The position numbers and the translations under genes were made by a program. 64,000 nt of DNA, taken from positions 165,218,097 through 165,282,096 of the forward strand of contig OU015499.1 of the NCBI GenBank assembly GCA_907164885.2, written 5' to 3'. A model generated the notes under the pieces. The model did not search any database. It had not been told where the DNA came from and saw only the letters and a list, made by a program, of their open reading frames with translations. Below, piece by piece: positions 1 through 11,018 of this stretch. Every line of letters starts with the position of its first letter. Position 1 is the stretch's first letter. The DNA comes from Dolomedes plantarius. Taxonomy: Eukaryota > Arthropoda > Arachnida > Araneae > Dolomedidae.

Positions 1-625
1 TGTGATGGAGTGGGGACACAGTAAAAAGATTGGCAGCCAGGGCTAGCCTGCAGCGACTTTATGAAGACCAAATACAGACTCAAAGACAACTCTTTGAATG
101 GGCAAATCAGAATATTTCTTAACAGATTTCACATATGTAAACCATGAAGAGTATATTCAAACAGAAGAACAATTGGCACACCAGTACAGCAAAACTGTAG
201 CTATCCCAGGGACACAAAAGCTCCATGCCTTTGGACCCTCAAAGTGTAAAACAAAAGTAACTGTAAAATCCTTTTCTTCTGCATCTACATCAACAATCTT
301 TCCTGTAGCAAGTTATGGAAATAGGTTGGGCTTCAGTGACATGGGTGGATATGTGGTTGCAGTCTATGATGGCAAATGGTACCTAAGCTATGTTTTAGCT
401 AAAAATGAAGATGTAAATGAAGTAAGGGCAACATTTTTCCATCCCCAAGGACCATCTCCTTCATTTTCATACCCTTCAAGACCTGATGTACTGTGGATTC
501 CCTCTTCAAATGTGATCTGCAAGGTGAACCCCATCACACCAACTGGTTAAACATGCAGTTTACAAGGCAACGAAGTGAGAAAGATTGAGGATATTGTGCA
601 AGAGTTCATGGCCTCCCAGAAATGA
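1..625 (+). pseudogene. Broken member of an arthropod repeat protein family (DGVGG-type), 3' part
   Basis: The coding signal starts outside the window. Positions 1-15 read CDGVG. A second frame (about 15-118) reads TVKRLAARASLQ and continues. A third frame, open from 98, gives 150 residues to a TAA at 548. Reading on past that TAA gives KIEDIVQEF and a final stop at 623-625, so there are two frameshifts and one premature stop. From memory the pattern CDGVGGTVKR followed by a C-terminal GGYV-x-VYDGKWY region and PSRPDVLWIP occurs in a high-copy uncharacterised protein family of arthropods and cnidarians, probably transposon-encoded; I cannot assign a superfamily. An AATAAA signal lies near 690. 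It is a decayed copy, not a working gene. Confidence 0.6.
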
Positions 626-735
626 AGATGTGATCGCTGTACATATGCTACTTCCATGTCTCTAAACTGGTAAACTCTATGCATGATTCCATAAATAAAA
701 TTATGATTTTGAGATAGACTGGATTTTCTAGAAAA

Positions 736-865
736 GTGCTATATATATATATTATATATGTATATAATTATATATATACTTATATAATTATAAATGTAGT
801 TATAATTATATATGATTGTATAATTATACATTATAATTATATTTATTTGTATATGTATATGGAAG
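736..865. repeat. AT-rich simple sequence (TA/TTATAA)
   Basis: This is a run of TATATA and TTATAATTATA. The short open frame through it has only low-complexity I/Y/N residues and is not a gene. Confidence 0.85.
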
Positions 866-1324
866 ATTTGGCATTTTTTCCTCTACCCATGCATACTTTA
901 TACCTTCTGTATCTCAGGATCCCATAAAGATCCCAAAATAAGATATTGGGTGCTGTTAGATGATGATATAAACTTATTTTGAGAATTTTTTCAAAATTTT
1001 AAAATTGTCGCTTTTTGAGAAATTTAAATTTTAAAATTTAAAATTGATTTTAAAAAATTATTTTTTTATAAATGCTATCATGTTACATATCATGTGAAAG
1101 CCCTAAAATAGAGCTTTAAAATGAGCCTAAGTTCAGGTCTGAACCTCAAATGGTCACTGTTTTACAGCCATTTTAAGACCGACATATGTGGTGTTTTTTT
1201 GCAAAAAATTGAAATTTTAATGTTTAATAACTTTTGAACCGATAAAGTAAGACCACTAAGAATTGACATTTTTTCATATGTCCATGAAACCTGCAAGTGT
1301 GCCAAAAATCGTCAAAATCTGGGA

Positions 1325-1376
1325 GGGTCATTCCGGATTTTGCAAAAAATTGTGTTGATTTGACATGGAATGACCC
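1325..1376. repeat. Short inverted repeat, possible transposon terminus
   Basis: GGGTCATTCC at 1325-1334 is followed by its exact complement GGAATGACCC at 1367-1376. The spacer is rich in TTTTGCAAAA. Such subterminal inverted repeats are typical of DNA-transposon ends. It lies about 700 bp downstream of the broken DGVGG gene and could be the 3' end of the same element, but no matching 5' end is in view. Confidence 0.45.
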
Positions 1377-1496
1377 CACACCATGCCTGAACATACAGTT
1401 TTTAACAGTTTAAAATTTATAAGAATTGTATTAGAATTTAGCTTCACTCACGAAAAAAATAGAGTAAAATGTAGAAATCATATTATCATATTATCA

Positions 1497-1605
1497 TTTT
1501 CAACATCTTAACAAAACAGTTCTGTCATACAATACAGAAAAAAATAACCTGTAAATTAAACTTACTTGAGTAGCTGTTTATTTTACCAGCATCATCTGTA
1601 GTATT
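1497..1605 (-). repeat. Dispersed repeat, inverted partner at 20645-20758
   Basis: Read on the minus strand this stretch closely matches 20645-20758. Both contain, in the same order, AACAGCTA, AAGTTTAATTTACAGG, TTTTTTCTGTATTG and TGACAGAA. It is noncoding in both places. The shared piece is about 110 bp and its family is unknown. Confidence 0.6.
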
Positions 1606-1755
1606 ATTTTAGACCGTCATTCATCCGAAAACCTGTGAAAGTTTCTCACCAAGGGCAACACATATTTATATTTATTTACTATGATTATGGAGAGTTGAAT
1701 GCAATACGCACCATAACGTATATTACGCGCTTAAGAGATACTGTTGCCATTGAAC

Positions 1756-2424
1756 ACGAGCGGCTTCCGTGCGTAACGGCTCTCTGAAATTTTCCCCAAA
1801 GAGCCGCTACGAGAGCCCTTACACTGTAGCAACCCTCGTATTCTTGGCAGAGTATTGGCAAACATAGTTGTTGTGGCAACCGTGTTGGCGTGGCTATTTT
1901 TTTTTTTTTGCCAATATATCGCATTGCCATTATGTGTTGTGTGTATTCATATAAAGAGTTTTTGGCGTCACTTTGTACTGCAGGCCTGGGATTGTTTTCA
2001 GTTTGATGAATTATTACGTTGAGCGTTTATTAAAAAATTTGCATCATGTTACGTCCATTCTTCTATTTACATTTTAAACAAACTAAGAAACTAAGTCGTA
2101 TATCGTTCACGGACATTTTCTAACGATACTAACCAACTGGCAAGGACTATGCTACACTTCTAGCTTGGTAACCATTAAGTAGGATCGCGAGATAACATAA
2201 AGAAATATTTGATGTAAAAGTTTGGGGAAATGAAGCGATAAACCACAGAATATAGTTACCCTATAACTTTATGTTTGAGGAAAAAAACCGCGAAGAATCG
2301 CCAAATATGACAAACCAGCGATAACTTGGCACTCTCCGTTTTCTGCTCGATAATAAAGTCAAAGTTCCTGAGCATGCGCATTTGTGCAAATTTCAGAGAG
2401 CCGTTACGCACGGGAGCCGCTCGT
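1756..2424. mobile_element. Nonautonomous DNA transposon (MITE) with 37-bp TIRs and 9-bp TSD
   Basis: The ends 1756-1792 and 2388-2424 are inverted repeats of 37 bp with one mismatch; the tip is ACGAGCGGCT. The 9 bases just outside on each side are identical (CCATTGAAC at 1747-1755 and 2425-2433), so this is a precise insertion. The 669-bp interior has no coding capacity. A 9-bp duplication with long TIRs is usual for Mutator-like elements (8-11 bp), so a MULE-derived MITE is the best guess. Confidence 0.85.
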
Positions 2425-2433
2425 CCATTGAAC

Positions 2434-3084
2434 CAGCAAACAATGTAAGTTAGTTACTGGCGATGAATCACTGTTATCTGATACCAAGTCATGAGGTTCA
2501 CATAGTATACCAGTTTTCAGTTCGCGAAGTTTTTCCCTTGTTTCCTGTTATCTTTCCGGGGGGTTACTTGGCTAGCCCACTTCCTCCCATTTGATTAGAA
2601 TTTGTCCATTCATTGGACTAGAAGCATTATTGATACAGTAATTTTATGTTTGCCATTTTCAATAAAAGAGGAGGCCGAGAATTTTCGCTCTGAATTATCG
2701 GAAGCGTTTGAGAGGAGGTAAAGACTGTTCACCTTGTAATTTAAAAAACAAAATGCGTAAATTCTTTTACTCAAAATTCATTGATAGTTTGAGTTACTAT
2801 CTCTATATTTTTTAATTCATTTATAAATTGGTGATATGTGTTTATGTGACTAAAAATAATAAATATAGGTATTTACTGATCTCTGACCAACTGCACTGAA
2901 CCAATAATAATCAATGGCATTCTAGAAAGTTCTTTTTTTCTTTTATTCACTCTTTGTTATTGGAAGTATGCAAGTATCAGTAATATATATTTGGGGACAA
3001 ATAAGGTTTCTAAGGAATGTTTACATTCAGTTATGACTTTGTCAATGTAATATTTTTAATTTATTATTTATTTTGTTTTGTTTC
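2434..3084. other. AT-rich sequence without recognised gene
   Basis: Apart from the target-site copy at its left edge I see no coding frame, RNA gene or repeat structure here. Confidence 0.5.
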
Positions 3085-3270
3085 TGTAAGAAATTCAAGA
3101 ACGACATCAGAGGTACAAAATACCGAGGGTTGAATTCACAACACAAGGACAAGACTTACATAGACACAAAAACAGCGGTATATATACATAGGCAAGGATT
3201 AAAGCACTGACCAATCAAGAATATGATAGGTTTAAACATTAACCAATAAGAGAAGCGATTATATCTAACA
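3085..3270 (-). mobile_element. LTR of a minus-strand Copia-type element
   Basis: On the minus strand the sequence starts TGTTAG and ends CTTACA, directly after a purine-rich tract (AAGGGGAAG, complement of 3271-3279) that would prime plus-strand DNA synthesis. The pol C-terminus lies just upstream of the tract. TATATATAC at 3180-3190 could be promoter sequence. Only one LTR of this element is present. The outer boundary (3085) is inferred from the TG...CA rule. Confidence 0.65.
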
Positions 3271-3277
3271 CTTCCCC

Positions 3278-3405
3278 TTAATCGCTTCGCATAGAACACA
3301 ATAATAATAATTTTTCCAATTTACATTTTGGTAAACATTTAGTAAAAAGATCAGTAATTTGCGATTCAGTACAAATATATTTCACTCATATATCATTTTG
3401 CCTTA
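3278..3405 (-). pseudogene. Copia-type pol C-terminus (RNase H end), fragment
   Basis: Minus-strand translation gives KYICTESQITDLFTKCLPK and ends with a stop at 3278-3280. This matches the conserved Copia pol C-terminus, where ADxFTKPLP is typical; the equivalent stretch of the neighbouring Copia element at about 8510-8560 reads QVADLFTKPLP. The fragment stops at a TTAA (3403-3406), where an unrelated piggyBac-like end begins, so the rest of pol is not adjacent. Confidence 0.75.
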
Positions 3406-3575
3406 ACCCTCTGAGGATCACACACGTGATATCACGTTCAGTTTTAGTGTCGCCTGAACGTTCACGGACGTGAAATTACGTTTAGTTTGGATGCTTCTGA
3501 ATGGTCACGGGCGTGATCTCACGTTCAGCTTGGGGTGCGTCTGAATGGTCACAGCTGTGAAATCTCGATTGTGCT
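3403..3575. repeat. TTAACCC-type terminus followed by four about 44-bp near-palindromic repeats
   Basis: TTAACCCTCTGAGG at 3403-3416 resembles a piggyBac-type end (TTAA target, CCC tip). Four diverged copies of a 43-44-bp unit follow, each containing a version of ACGTGATATCACGTTCAG. The unit cores start near 3424, 3468, 3511 and 3555. Each unit is itself close to a palindrome. The opposite end of the putative element was not found. Confidence 0.55.
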
Positions 3576-4447
3576 TTTCCCCCTTAACTGCAAATAGGAG
3601 TCTGGGGGCATTGTTGAGAATAAAATGTATAATGGTGTCCATTCAGGGACGTAAATGGACTCGAGACGTTCGCTTAGGGAGATTCACACGCACTTTTTAC
3701 ATGTTTGTTAATCTACCAGCAGCTTGATTATTTACGGGAATAGTCATTTTGTGCTTTTAACCTTAAATTTTATCTATTCTTATTTCGGATATTGTTTGCA
3801 ACCTATCGTATATTAAAATCATTTTATAAAGCTCAAAAAATTCTCAATTATAAAGTTATGATGTACCCTTAAAATGACCTACTTTGGTGTTGAAATTATA
3901 AAATTAAGAGGCTGGAATAAAAACTTTTTCAGATAAGTGTCGAAATTTTTATATTAAACAAATAAACTGAGTTGTTATTAAAATTTAATTATTGTCAGGA
4001 TACAAAAGTAAATCATTTTAAACACTTAGCACATAATAATTAAATAGGCACAGCATTTTTTGGGCAGCTCTACATGAAACTTGCAAATATTTGCAAACAA
4101 TACATGAAAATATTTTACTGAAATCAAAGATTAAAAAAATAATTATTTGAAAATTTACATTTAAACGTTGCCTATTTTGTCTAATTTAACTTTTCTGTGT
4201 TATTTCTGTTCCGTTTTGAATTTTTTCAATGGGGTATGCTTTATTAGGTTATTTATTCTAAATTTTAATCAAACCATGTGGTTAAAATATTCATTCTATA
4301 AAATGCTTTGTAACTAGTGAGAATTAAAATATAATATAATTTTTCTCGCAGTACCTAAAATTAAAGAAATTTTATGAAAAGGTATCATGTTCATCTAATT
4401 TATACTTACTTTAACAAGGTCCGTAGAATTATGTCTACTAACATAAA
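3576..4447. other. AT-rich sequence, no recognised gene
   Basis: No open frame of note and no repeat that I can define. It lies between the piggyBac-like end and the Copia 5' LTR. Confidence 0.5.
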
Positions 4448-4640
4448 TGTTGATGTATAAATCTATGCCTGTGTAAAGTACTTCAACTTTAACTTTAATT
4501 GTCTACCGTGAGTTGGCGGTTTCCAGAAAACACACCGTGTGGTGTGTCACGTTGTAACTATCAAAAACTTAATGCTTTAACTTTTAGTAATAAATAAATG
4601 CCTAATAAGTATTATTAGCTATCCTTGATTACCTTCAAGT
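4448..4640 (+). repeat. Copia 5' LTR
   Basis: 193 bp, 96% identical to 8699-8891. It contains AATAAATAAATG near 4590, a likely polyadenylation signal. It is followed at once by the primer-binding site. Confidence 0.9.
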
Positions 4641-4790
4641 GGTTATGGGCCCAGCATGGTAACGCTAAGAGTTTGAACTTTGTTAAACGTGGACTTCGTT
4701 TCGTGATTGGCATTCTGTTAGGCCTAACTGGCGTAAGTTTCTTTTCGGACAGTTTTTAAGAACGGTGTTTCTTTTTTTGCAAGCGGGAAC

Positions 4791-7700
4791 ATGGATAAGT
4801 TCAGCTTCATAGAAAAATTAGAAGGCGAAAGGAACTGGATAAGTTGGAAATTCGATGTAGAATTACAACTTACTGTACAGAAAGCTATTCCCTTGGTGTT
4901 GGGTGAGAAGGCGAAACCCGAAGTGCCGGAAGCGGATGCTACGGAAACTGTGCGTAAACAATATGCAACTTCATTGAAAGCTTACGAAGAGGCGAACGCA
5001 ATCGCTCGGTACATTATAGGCTCCAGTGTAAGACCTGAACCTAAGCAACATATTCTTACATGCAAAAGTGGTAAAGAAATGTGATGCTCTACATTCTGTT
5101 TATGAGCAAAGGAATAAAAGGAGGTTAGATTTATTATAGTCACCGCTATTTAATTATGTCAAGGATCCAATGGACAATATAGCTATTCATGTATCTAAAT
5201 TGCAAAGAATTTGGCAAGAGCTACAAGAAGAGTTAAAGACTGAAAAAGTGCAACTCCCTCAGTCTATGCTTTTGAATAGAATATTGAATACATTACCTAA
5301 TGAGTATTTGGAATTTAAAAAATGCTTGGAAATCAGTGCCTTCCAAAGAAAGAACAATATCAGGATTAACTGAAAGACTGCGTCTACATGAGCAACGGTT
5401 GGAAGAAATTAAGGGAAAACCTTTTACAGAAAATAACAGTGTAGCATTTATAGTAAAGCCAAATAATGTTTCTGATAAAAAGTATTCTGATAAAAATGCT
5501 GTGAATTCTCAGAAGGTTTCTAAGAATAAGAAGATTAAATGCTATGCTTGTGGCCACCTAGGACACTTGAAAAAGAACTGTTATTCACTAAAAGGAAAAG
5601 GTGCTGAGAAAATTGAGCAAAATCCTGGTCAAGCATTTATGACAGTTGCTGAAAATAACAGTAAAGATTATTGGCTTATTGATTCAGGTGCTTCACATCA
5701 TATATCTTCAAAGCTTAGCTGGTTTTCATCCTACAAAGAATTTGATTCTCCAAAACCCTTACGACTCGGAGATGGTAGAGCAATGTTTGCCATTGGAATT
5801 GGCGAAATTAAAATTGAGATGCTCGTCAATGGTAAATGGAAACAAAAAAATCTCACTAAAGTTTGGTATGTTCCTGAGAGTGACCAAAATCTTTTTTCAT
5901 CAGGTGCAGCATTGGAAAATGATCTAACTGAACATGCTGATAACAAACTTTGTGAATTCAGAAATAGTAGTGGTGAGACTGTTGCTGTTGAGGTTAGACA
6001 TCATACAGTATACAGACTTCTTATGCGTGTATTGAGACCTGAAACTGCTTGTTTGGCAGTTGAAAATGACAGTCTTCAATTATGGCATGAGCGTATGGGT
6101 CATCAAAACAAACGCCATGTTCAAAAGTTTCTAAAACATGAAGGTATAGAAGTAAAGCTTGATAGTGAATACTGTGATGCATGTATGTATGGGAAAATGC
6201 ACAGATTAAGTTTTGGCACTCGTCAGAATAGACCTACTTCTCCTGGCCACCTAGTTCATGCTGATGTATGTTGTCAAATGCCTGAAAAGTCCTTAGGAGT
6301 TAATCGGTATTTTATGGCATTTAAAGATGATTATTCTAAATACAGAACTGTCTACTTGATGAAAGAAAAATCTGAAGTTAAAATGATGTTGTCCAGATTT
6401 TTAGCTGAAGTGAAAACTGCTGGGTATACTTTAAAAGAATTTTTGACAGATGGAGGAAAAGAATTTGACAATTTCGAAGTCAATGACATAGTGCAGAAAG
6501 CTGGTTTACATCATTGAACATCTATGCCCTATACCCAAGAGCAGAATTGTGCTATATAGAGAGAAAATAGGATTTTAGTCGAAGCTGCAAGATCTATGCT
6601 GCATGCTAAAGAATTACCTGAAAGATTGTCTGGTGAAGCTATCAATTCTGCTGCATATGTATTAAATCGCACAGGTCCTACTCCTGAAGAAGGAAAATCA
6701 ACATATGAACTTTGGTTCAATGAAGTACCTGGTATAAATCATTTAAGAGTTTTTGGTACTGAGTGCTTTATTCACATTCCAAAACAAAGAAGAAAGAAAT
6801 TTGACAAGAAAGCACAGAAAGGTTATCTTGTTGGATATTGTGGAAACAAAGAGGGTTATCGTGTCTTTATCCCAGAAAAGAATGAGATTATTTTATCACG
6901 GGATGTAGTTTTCAGAAATGAAATTATCAGTGAGAAAATGCCTGTGGACAAGATTCCTTTATACTGAACAGAAACAACATGTGAAGAAAGAAATGTTATT
7001 GGTAGTAATAAAGTAGAAGCTTCTGATACAGAAAATACTGATCCGGTTGGAAGTGGATTAAATTTGCGAGATAGATCTCAAATGCAAAACCCTGCTAGAT
7101 TTAGTGACTATGTTATGTTTGCAGAAGATGAGCCAACAAGCACTCCTGACAAAGATAATTGGACTATTGCAATGCAAGAAGAGCTAAAAACCTTAGCTGA
7201 AAACAACACATGGGAGTTAATAAACTTGCCAGAAGACAGAAAAGCAGTTGAGAATCGATGGGTCTTCAAAATCAAACGAGATGTGGAGGGCAAAGTAGAT
7301 CGATTCTCTCAAAAGTTTGGGACTGATTTTCAAGAAACTTTTAGTCCAGTGGTTCGCTGGGACAATGTTATAATTTTAATTAGTATGTCTGCCAGTGAGA
7401 ATTTAAAATTAGCACAGTTTGATGTCAAAAGTGCATTTCTGTACGGTGAGCTCCAAGAAGAAATTTACATGAAGCAGCCTCAAGGGTATGATGATGGAAC
7501 TGGGCGAGTCTGCAAACTATTGAAAAGCATATATGGGCTGAAACAAGCCCCTCGATGCTGGGACGAAAAGTTTAAAAAGTTTCTTCAGAGCTGTGACTTA
7601 AACCAGATGGACAGTGATCCTTGCTTATTTTTAAACAAGAACAAATCCTTGTTTATGGTCCTCTATGTTGATGATGGACTGGTTGCTGTAAGAGATGAAA

Positions 7701-8615
7701 CACTTCTAGAAATGTTCTTTGAAAAATTGTCGGCAACCTTCACTGTAAGGTCTGAACCTGCTAATTATTTCTTGGGCTTACAAATTCAATATTTAAGTGA
7801 TGGTTCTATTTTTATACATCAAGAAAATTACTGTAAGATGGTCTTGGACTGTTTTAATATGTCTACAGCAAATCCTGTTTGCATTCCTATTGACAAAAAT
7901 GTGCTCTTTTTAGAAACCTCAGAATTGATGAACAAACACCTTATAGAAAAGCAGTAGGAAGTTTGATTTATTTAGCTACAGTTTCCAGACCTGACATAGC
8001 ATATACCATAAGTGTATTATCTCAAGTTTTGGATAAACCCTTAAAAATCCATTGGTGCTTAGTGAAGAAAGTATTGAAATACTTAAAAGGAACTTCTAGT
8101 TGGGGGTATTAAGAATAAATCAGGTGAAAACACCAAACTAGAATGTTTCAGTGATTCTGATTTTGCTGGTGAACCAGTAACTAGAAAGTCTACTTCAGGT
8201 ATGTTGTTCAAGTACAGTGGCGGAGCTATATCCTGGGCCAGTAAACGTGAAACATGCATTTCTCTGTCGACTACAGAAGCAGAATTTGTTGCTGTAAGTC
8301 AGGCATCAAAAGAAGCTGTGTGGTTACATAGAATTTTACTGGATTTATGTTCCTCAATTGATAGGCCTGTGCTACAAATTGACAATGAAAGTGCTATTCG
8401 ATTAATAAAAAAACCCTGAGTTTCACAGTCGAACAAAACACATAGATATTCGCTTTAAGTTTGTTAGAGAAAAATATCAGAATGGACTGTTAGACGTTCA
8501 ATATTGTGAAAGTGAAAGACAAGTTGCTGATTTGTTCACAAAACCCTTGCCAATGTTTCGTTACATGAAACTTAGAGACTGTCTTAGCATGTATGACATT
8601 AAGACTCTAACTTAA
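4791..8615 (+). pseudogene. Copia gag-pol polyprotein, inactivated
   Basis: Starts at ATG 4791 (MDKFSFIEKLEGERNWISWK, a typical Copia gag N-terminus). Recognisable parts: gag; CCHC zinc knuckle CYACGHLGHLKKNC near 5540; protease IDSGASHH near 5680; integrase zinc-binding LWHERMGHQ...CDACMYGKMH (6085-6200) and core with HADVC and TDGG; reverse transcriptase with KSIYGLKQAPR near 7530 and YVDDG near 7665; RNase H with SDSDFAG, STTEAEF and DLFTKPLP. Breaks: frameshifts near 5084, 5325, 7900, 8105 and 8410, and premature stops near 5137, 6515, 6556 and 6965. The RT has lost a few residues between VDRF and QKFGTD. It cannot make an active polyprotein. The final stop is 8613-8615. Confidence 0.93.
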
Positions 8616-8698
8616 TCCTTTTTGTTTAGTGTTTTTTTTATGACTGTTTAATTTGTATTCATGTTTTCTTTTGATGACAGGTATAGATTTAGGGGAAG

Positions 8699-8891
8699 TG
8701 TTGATGTATAAATCTATGGCTGTGTAAAGTACTTCAACTTTAACTGTAACTGTCTACCGTGAGTTGGCGGTTTCCAGAAAACACACCGTGTGGTGTGTCA
8801 CATCGTAACTAACAAAAACTTAATGCTTTAACTTTTTGTAATAAATAAATGCCTAATAAGTATTATTAGCCATCCTTGATTACCTTCAAGT
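8699..8891 (+). repeat. Copia 3' LTR
   Basis: Pairs with 4448-4640, with 8 substitutions over 193 bp. The purine tract lies immediately upstream. Confidence 0.9.
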
Positions 8892-9400
8892 ATAAATACA
8901 TTCTTTATCTCTATCTTAGTCTTTATATGAATCATACCCTGTTATTTTATAAACAATATCAACTCTAAGTTGCAAAAAATAAAAGACGACTGCATACTTG
9001 GGAAGTAAAACTGAGGGGAATTAATATTCAACAAGTGATTGATTTGAAAATTGGTCGTTCTTATTAAGGTAAGATCTATGTGAATTCTGGGATGATAGGG
9101 GAGGGGATTTTTTTTACATTTTGTGACATCAAAATAGGACCTGAAATGACAACTTGACAATGTTCATTTGTTATAGGTTATCAAATCTTCTGTTTGAGTA
9201 AGATTAAATTTCAAACATCCACTTAAAATAATTGAATCGCTTATTGCAGAAACCCCATAAGTGACAAAAATTTCAAAATCTAATTCTTTCTGTTTTTTTG
9301 TATTTGATTGAGAGACGCTTCGATTACTTAGGAAAAATCAAAACAGAAAAAAACCTATGTTTTTATTTTTTAAACGTCTAGTTCGAGGCTTTGAAACGTA
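8892..9400. other. AT-rich sequence, no recognised gene
   Basis: I see no coding or repeat structure until the microsatellite at 9405. Confidence 0.45.
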
Positions 9401-9402
9401 TG

Positions 9403-9404
<2 letters not shown>

Positions 9405-9478
<74 letters not shown>
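9405..9478. repeat. Compound microsatellite (AAAT)n(TA)n
   Basis: About nine AAAT units run into a TA run. The pogo-like element begins at its last TA. Confidence 0.95.
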
Positions 9479-9481
<3 letters not shown>

Positions 9482-9743
9482 GTAGCCCTCCTACAGCACG
9501 GTTTCGCTCTAACACGATAAAAAATTTACGAAAACCTTTGTACAACACTGTACTTTTATAGCACTAGATAACATGATTTTTGTTTAACACATTTAAAAAC
9601 TAAATTACCTTAAGATAATGACGGGAAGGAATAATGAACTATAGTGGCTTTACATGAAAATGTATAAACAAATACTATAAACAAAACTCTATAAAATTAG
9701 ATATAAACAAAACTCTATAAAATTAGAAGAAGGCCTAACCTTA

Positions 9744-10025
9744 GCTGAAAATCTTGAATAATTTTTCCTGAATGCAGACCCTTCCTCTGAAAGAAGCCGA
9801 AAATTACAAAGGGAGCTCCAAAATTGTCTATCTCCATACCGTGAATCTACAATGACCTTGTAAGAACCAGCAAATAAACCAAAATTATAGATTTTTTAAA
9901 GAGGATAGAAGGTACAAAAAAATCTAAATGAAGAAAATGGTACTGAAAGAGAGGGTGATAGCGTTCAATCGAAAAAACGTTCTCATTTGATTGTATTGAG
10001 CAGTGATGAGGAAGAAATTTATTAA
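9744..10025 (+). pseudogene. C-terminal relic of a pogo/Tigger-like transposase
   Basis: One frame reads DPSSERSRKLQREL, then after several stops ERE-GDSVQSKKRSHLI and the acidic tail SSDEEEIY before a stop at 10023-10025. An ERS...RELQ...LSPYRE helix and an acidic tail are what I recall of Tigger-like C-termini. The DDE domain is missing and there are at least five internal stops. The assignment rests partly on the surrounding TIRs. Confidence 0.5.
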
Positions 10026-10262
10026 ATTAAGGTAGTATTAAATGAAAATAATATTTTTTTGTTTCTTTTCGTTTTGTGTTATACATAGATTTATATTTTT
10101 AATAAAGATTAAATTGCTTATATGGAATTTTTAAAAAAATGTCTGTTTTTAATAAATATTCAGAACGTAACCCCCCTTTTTAAACTGTCTCTGGGTCTCA
10201 TATAACACGGTTTCACACAATACGGCATTTTCTAGGAACTTATCCACCGTGTTATAGGAGGG

Positions 10263-11011
10263 TGTGATAATGTGGCCACAGCACCCCGTGAAAATAATGT
10301 CATGATTTTTGTGAGAAAAGACACCAGAGATTCTAGTTTAAATTAACGTCCTTTATTGGACTACTAAACTATGTACATTATTATTTATAAGTCATAACAC
10401 TTAGTAAATGGGCACCTTACACGTGCAAACAAATCTCGCTAGGCTCATAGCTACGTCACCGCTCCCGAGCTTCCAGCCAAAAAAAATTCCTCTCTCGGAA
10501 GACAAACGTGTGCCTCTCAGAACGACCGCTGTCCAGCGTCGTCGGCAAAGTCTGTTTTTCTTAGACAAAAGGCTACCGCCTTTTATCACCTACTCCCTGG
10601 TACATTCTCGAAAAGTCTGGAATATTCCGGAGACGATAAATAGTCCTCATTTCCGGGTCTTGTACGTCACTTCCGCACGAGCCATCCTCTGTCATTTCTC
10701 ACTTGGGCGACACTCAGGACCAACCCACATTGTCAGGCGAGGGATCCTACCTTTTCATAGGTCATTCGTCACTCTCTGTGTCCACATTACTGGACAGTCG
10801 CCCTCGGGTCCGTTAACCTGCAACAGATGGGACTTTATGGAATAGAAAACATCATTTTTCCTTCCTTTTGAGTTCCTCCGCCGCCAGGAAAATTTATCCG
10901 GATGCCCCTTACACATCTGAAACTCTTTCAAACAGTTCTCAAAAGAACACATGTGGGAGAAGAGACAATTAAGTCCACTGCTTGTGGAAAAAGGGGGCTG
11001 CCGACGTGACA
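10263..11011 (-). mobile_element. Solo LTR (gypsy-like), minus strand
   Basis: 749 bp. On the minus strand it begins TGTCACGTCGGC and ends TTATCACA (TG...CA). It is flanked by a perfect 4-bp duplication AGGG (10259-10262 and 11012-11015), as is usual for many gypsy/Metaviridae insertions. It contains a minus-strand AATAAAGG polyadenylation signal near 10350 and is much richer in G+C than its neighbours. No internal region is left, so it arose by LTR-LTR recombination. Open frames in it are not genes. Confidence 0.8.
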
Positions 11012-11018
11012 AGGGTTA

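Larger units (their letters stand above)
4448..8891 (+). mobile_element. Complete but degenerate Copia-type LTR retrotransposon
   Basis: Two 193-bp LTRs (4448-4640 and 8699-8891) start with TGTTGATG and differ at 8 positions (about 4%). The primer-binding site GGTTATGGGCCCAG follows the 5' LTR directly at 4641 and resembles the internal initiator-tRNA-Met site used by Drosophila copia. A purine tract AGGGGAAG precedes the 3' LTR. A possible 5-bp target duplication ATAAA flanks it (4443-4447 and 8892-8896), but the LTR would then end in AGT and not CA, so the exact edge is uncertain. The domain order gag, protease, integrase, RT, RNase H is the Copia (Pseudoviridae) order. Confidence 0.93.

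Noticed and set aside
736..927. 63-residue Ile/Tyr-rich frame
   Set aside because: It is AT-rich simple sequence.
10401..11012. Several open frames around 10.4-11.0 kb
   Set aside because: They lie in a solo LTR with TG...CA ends and a 4-bp duplication and overlap on both strands without any domain.
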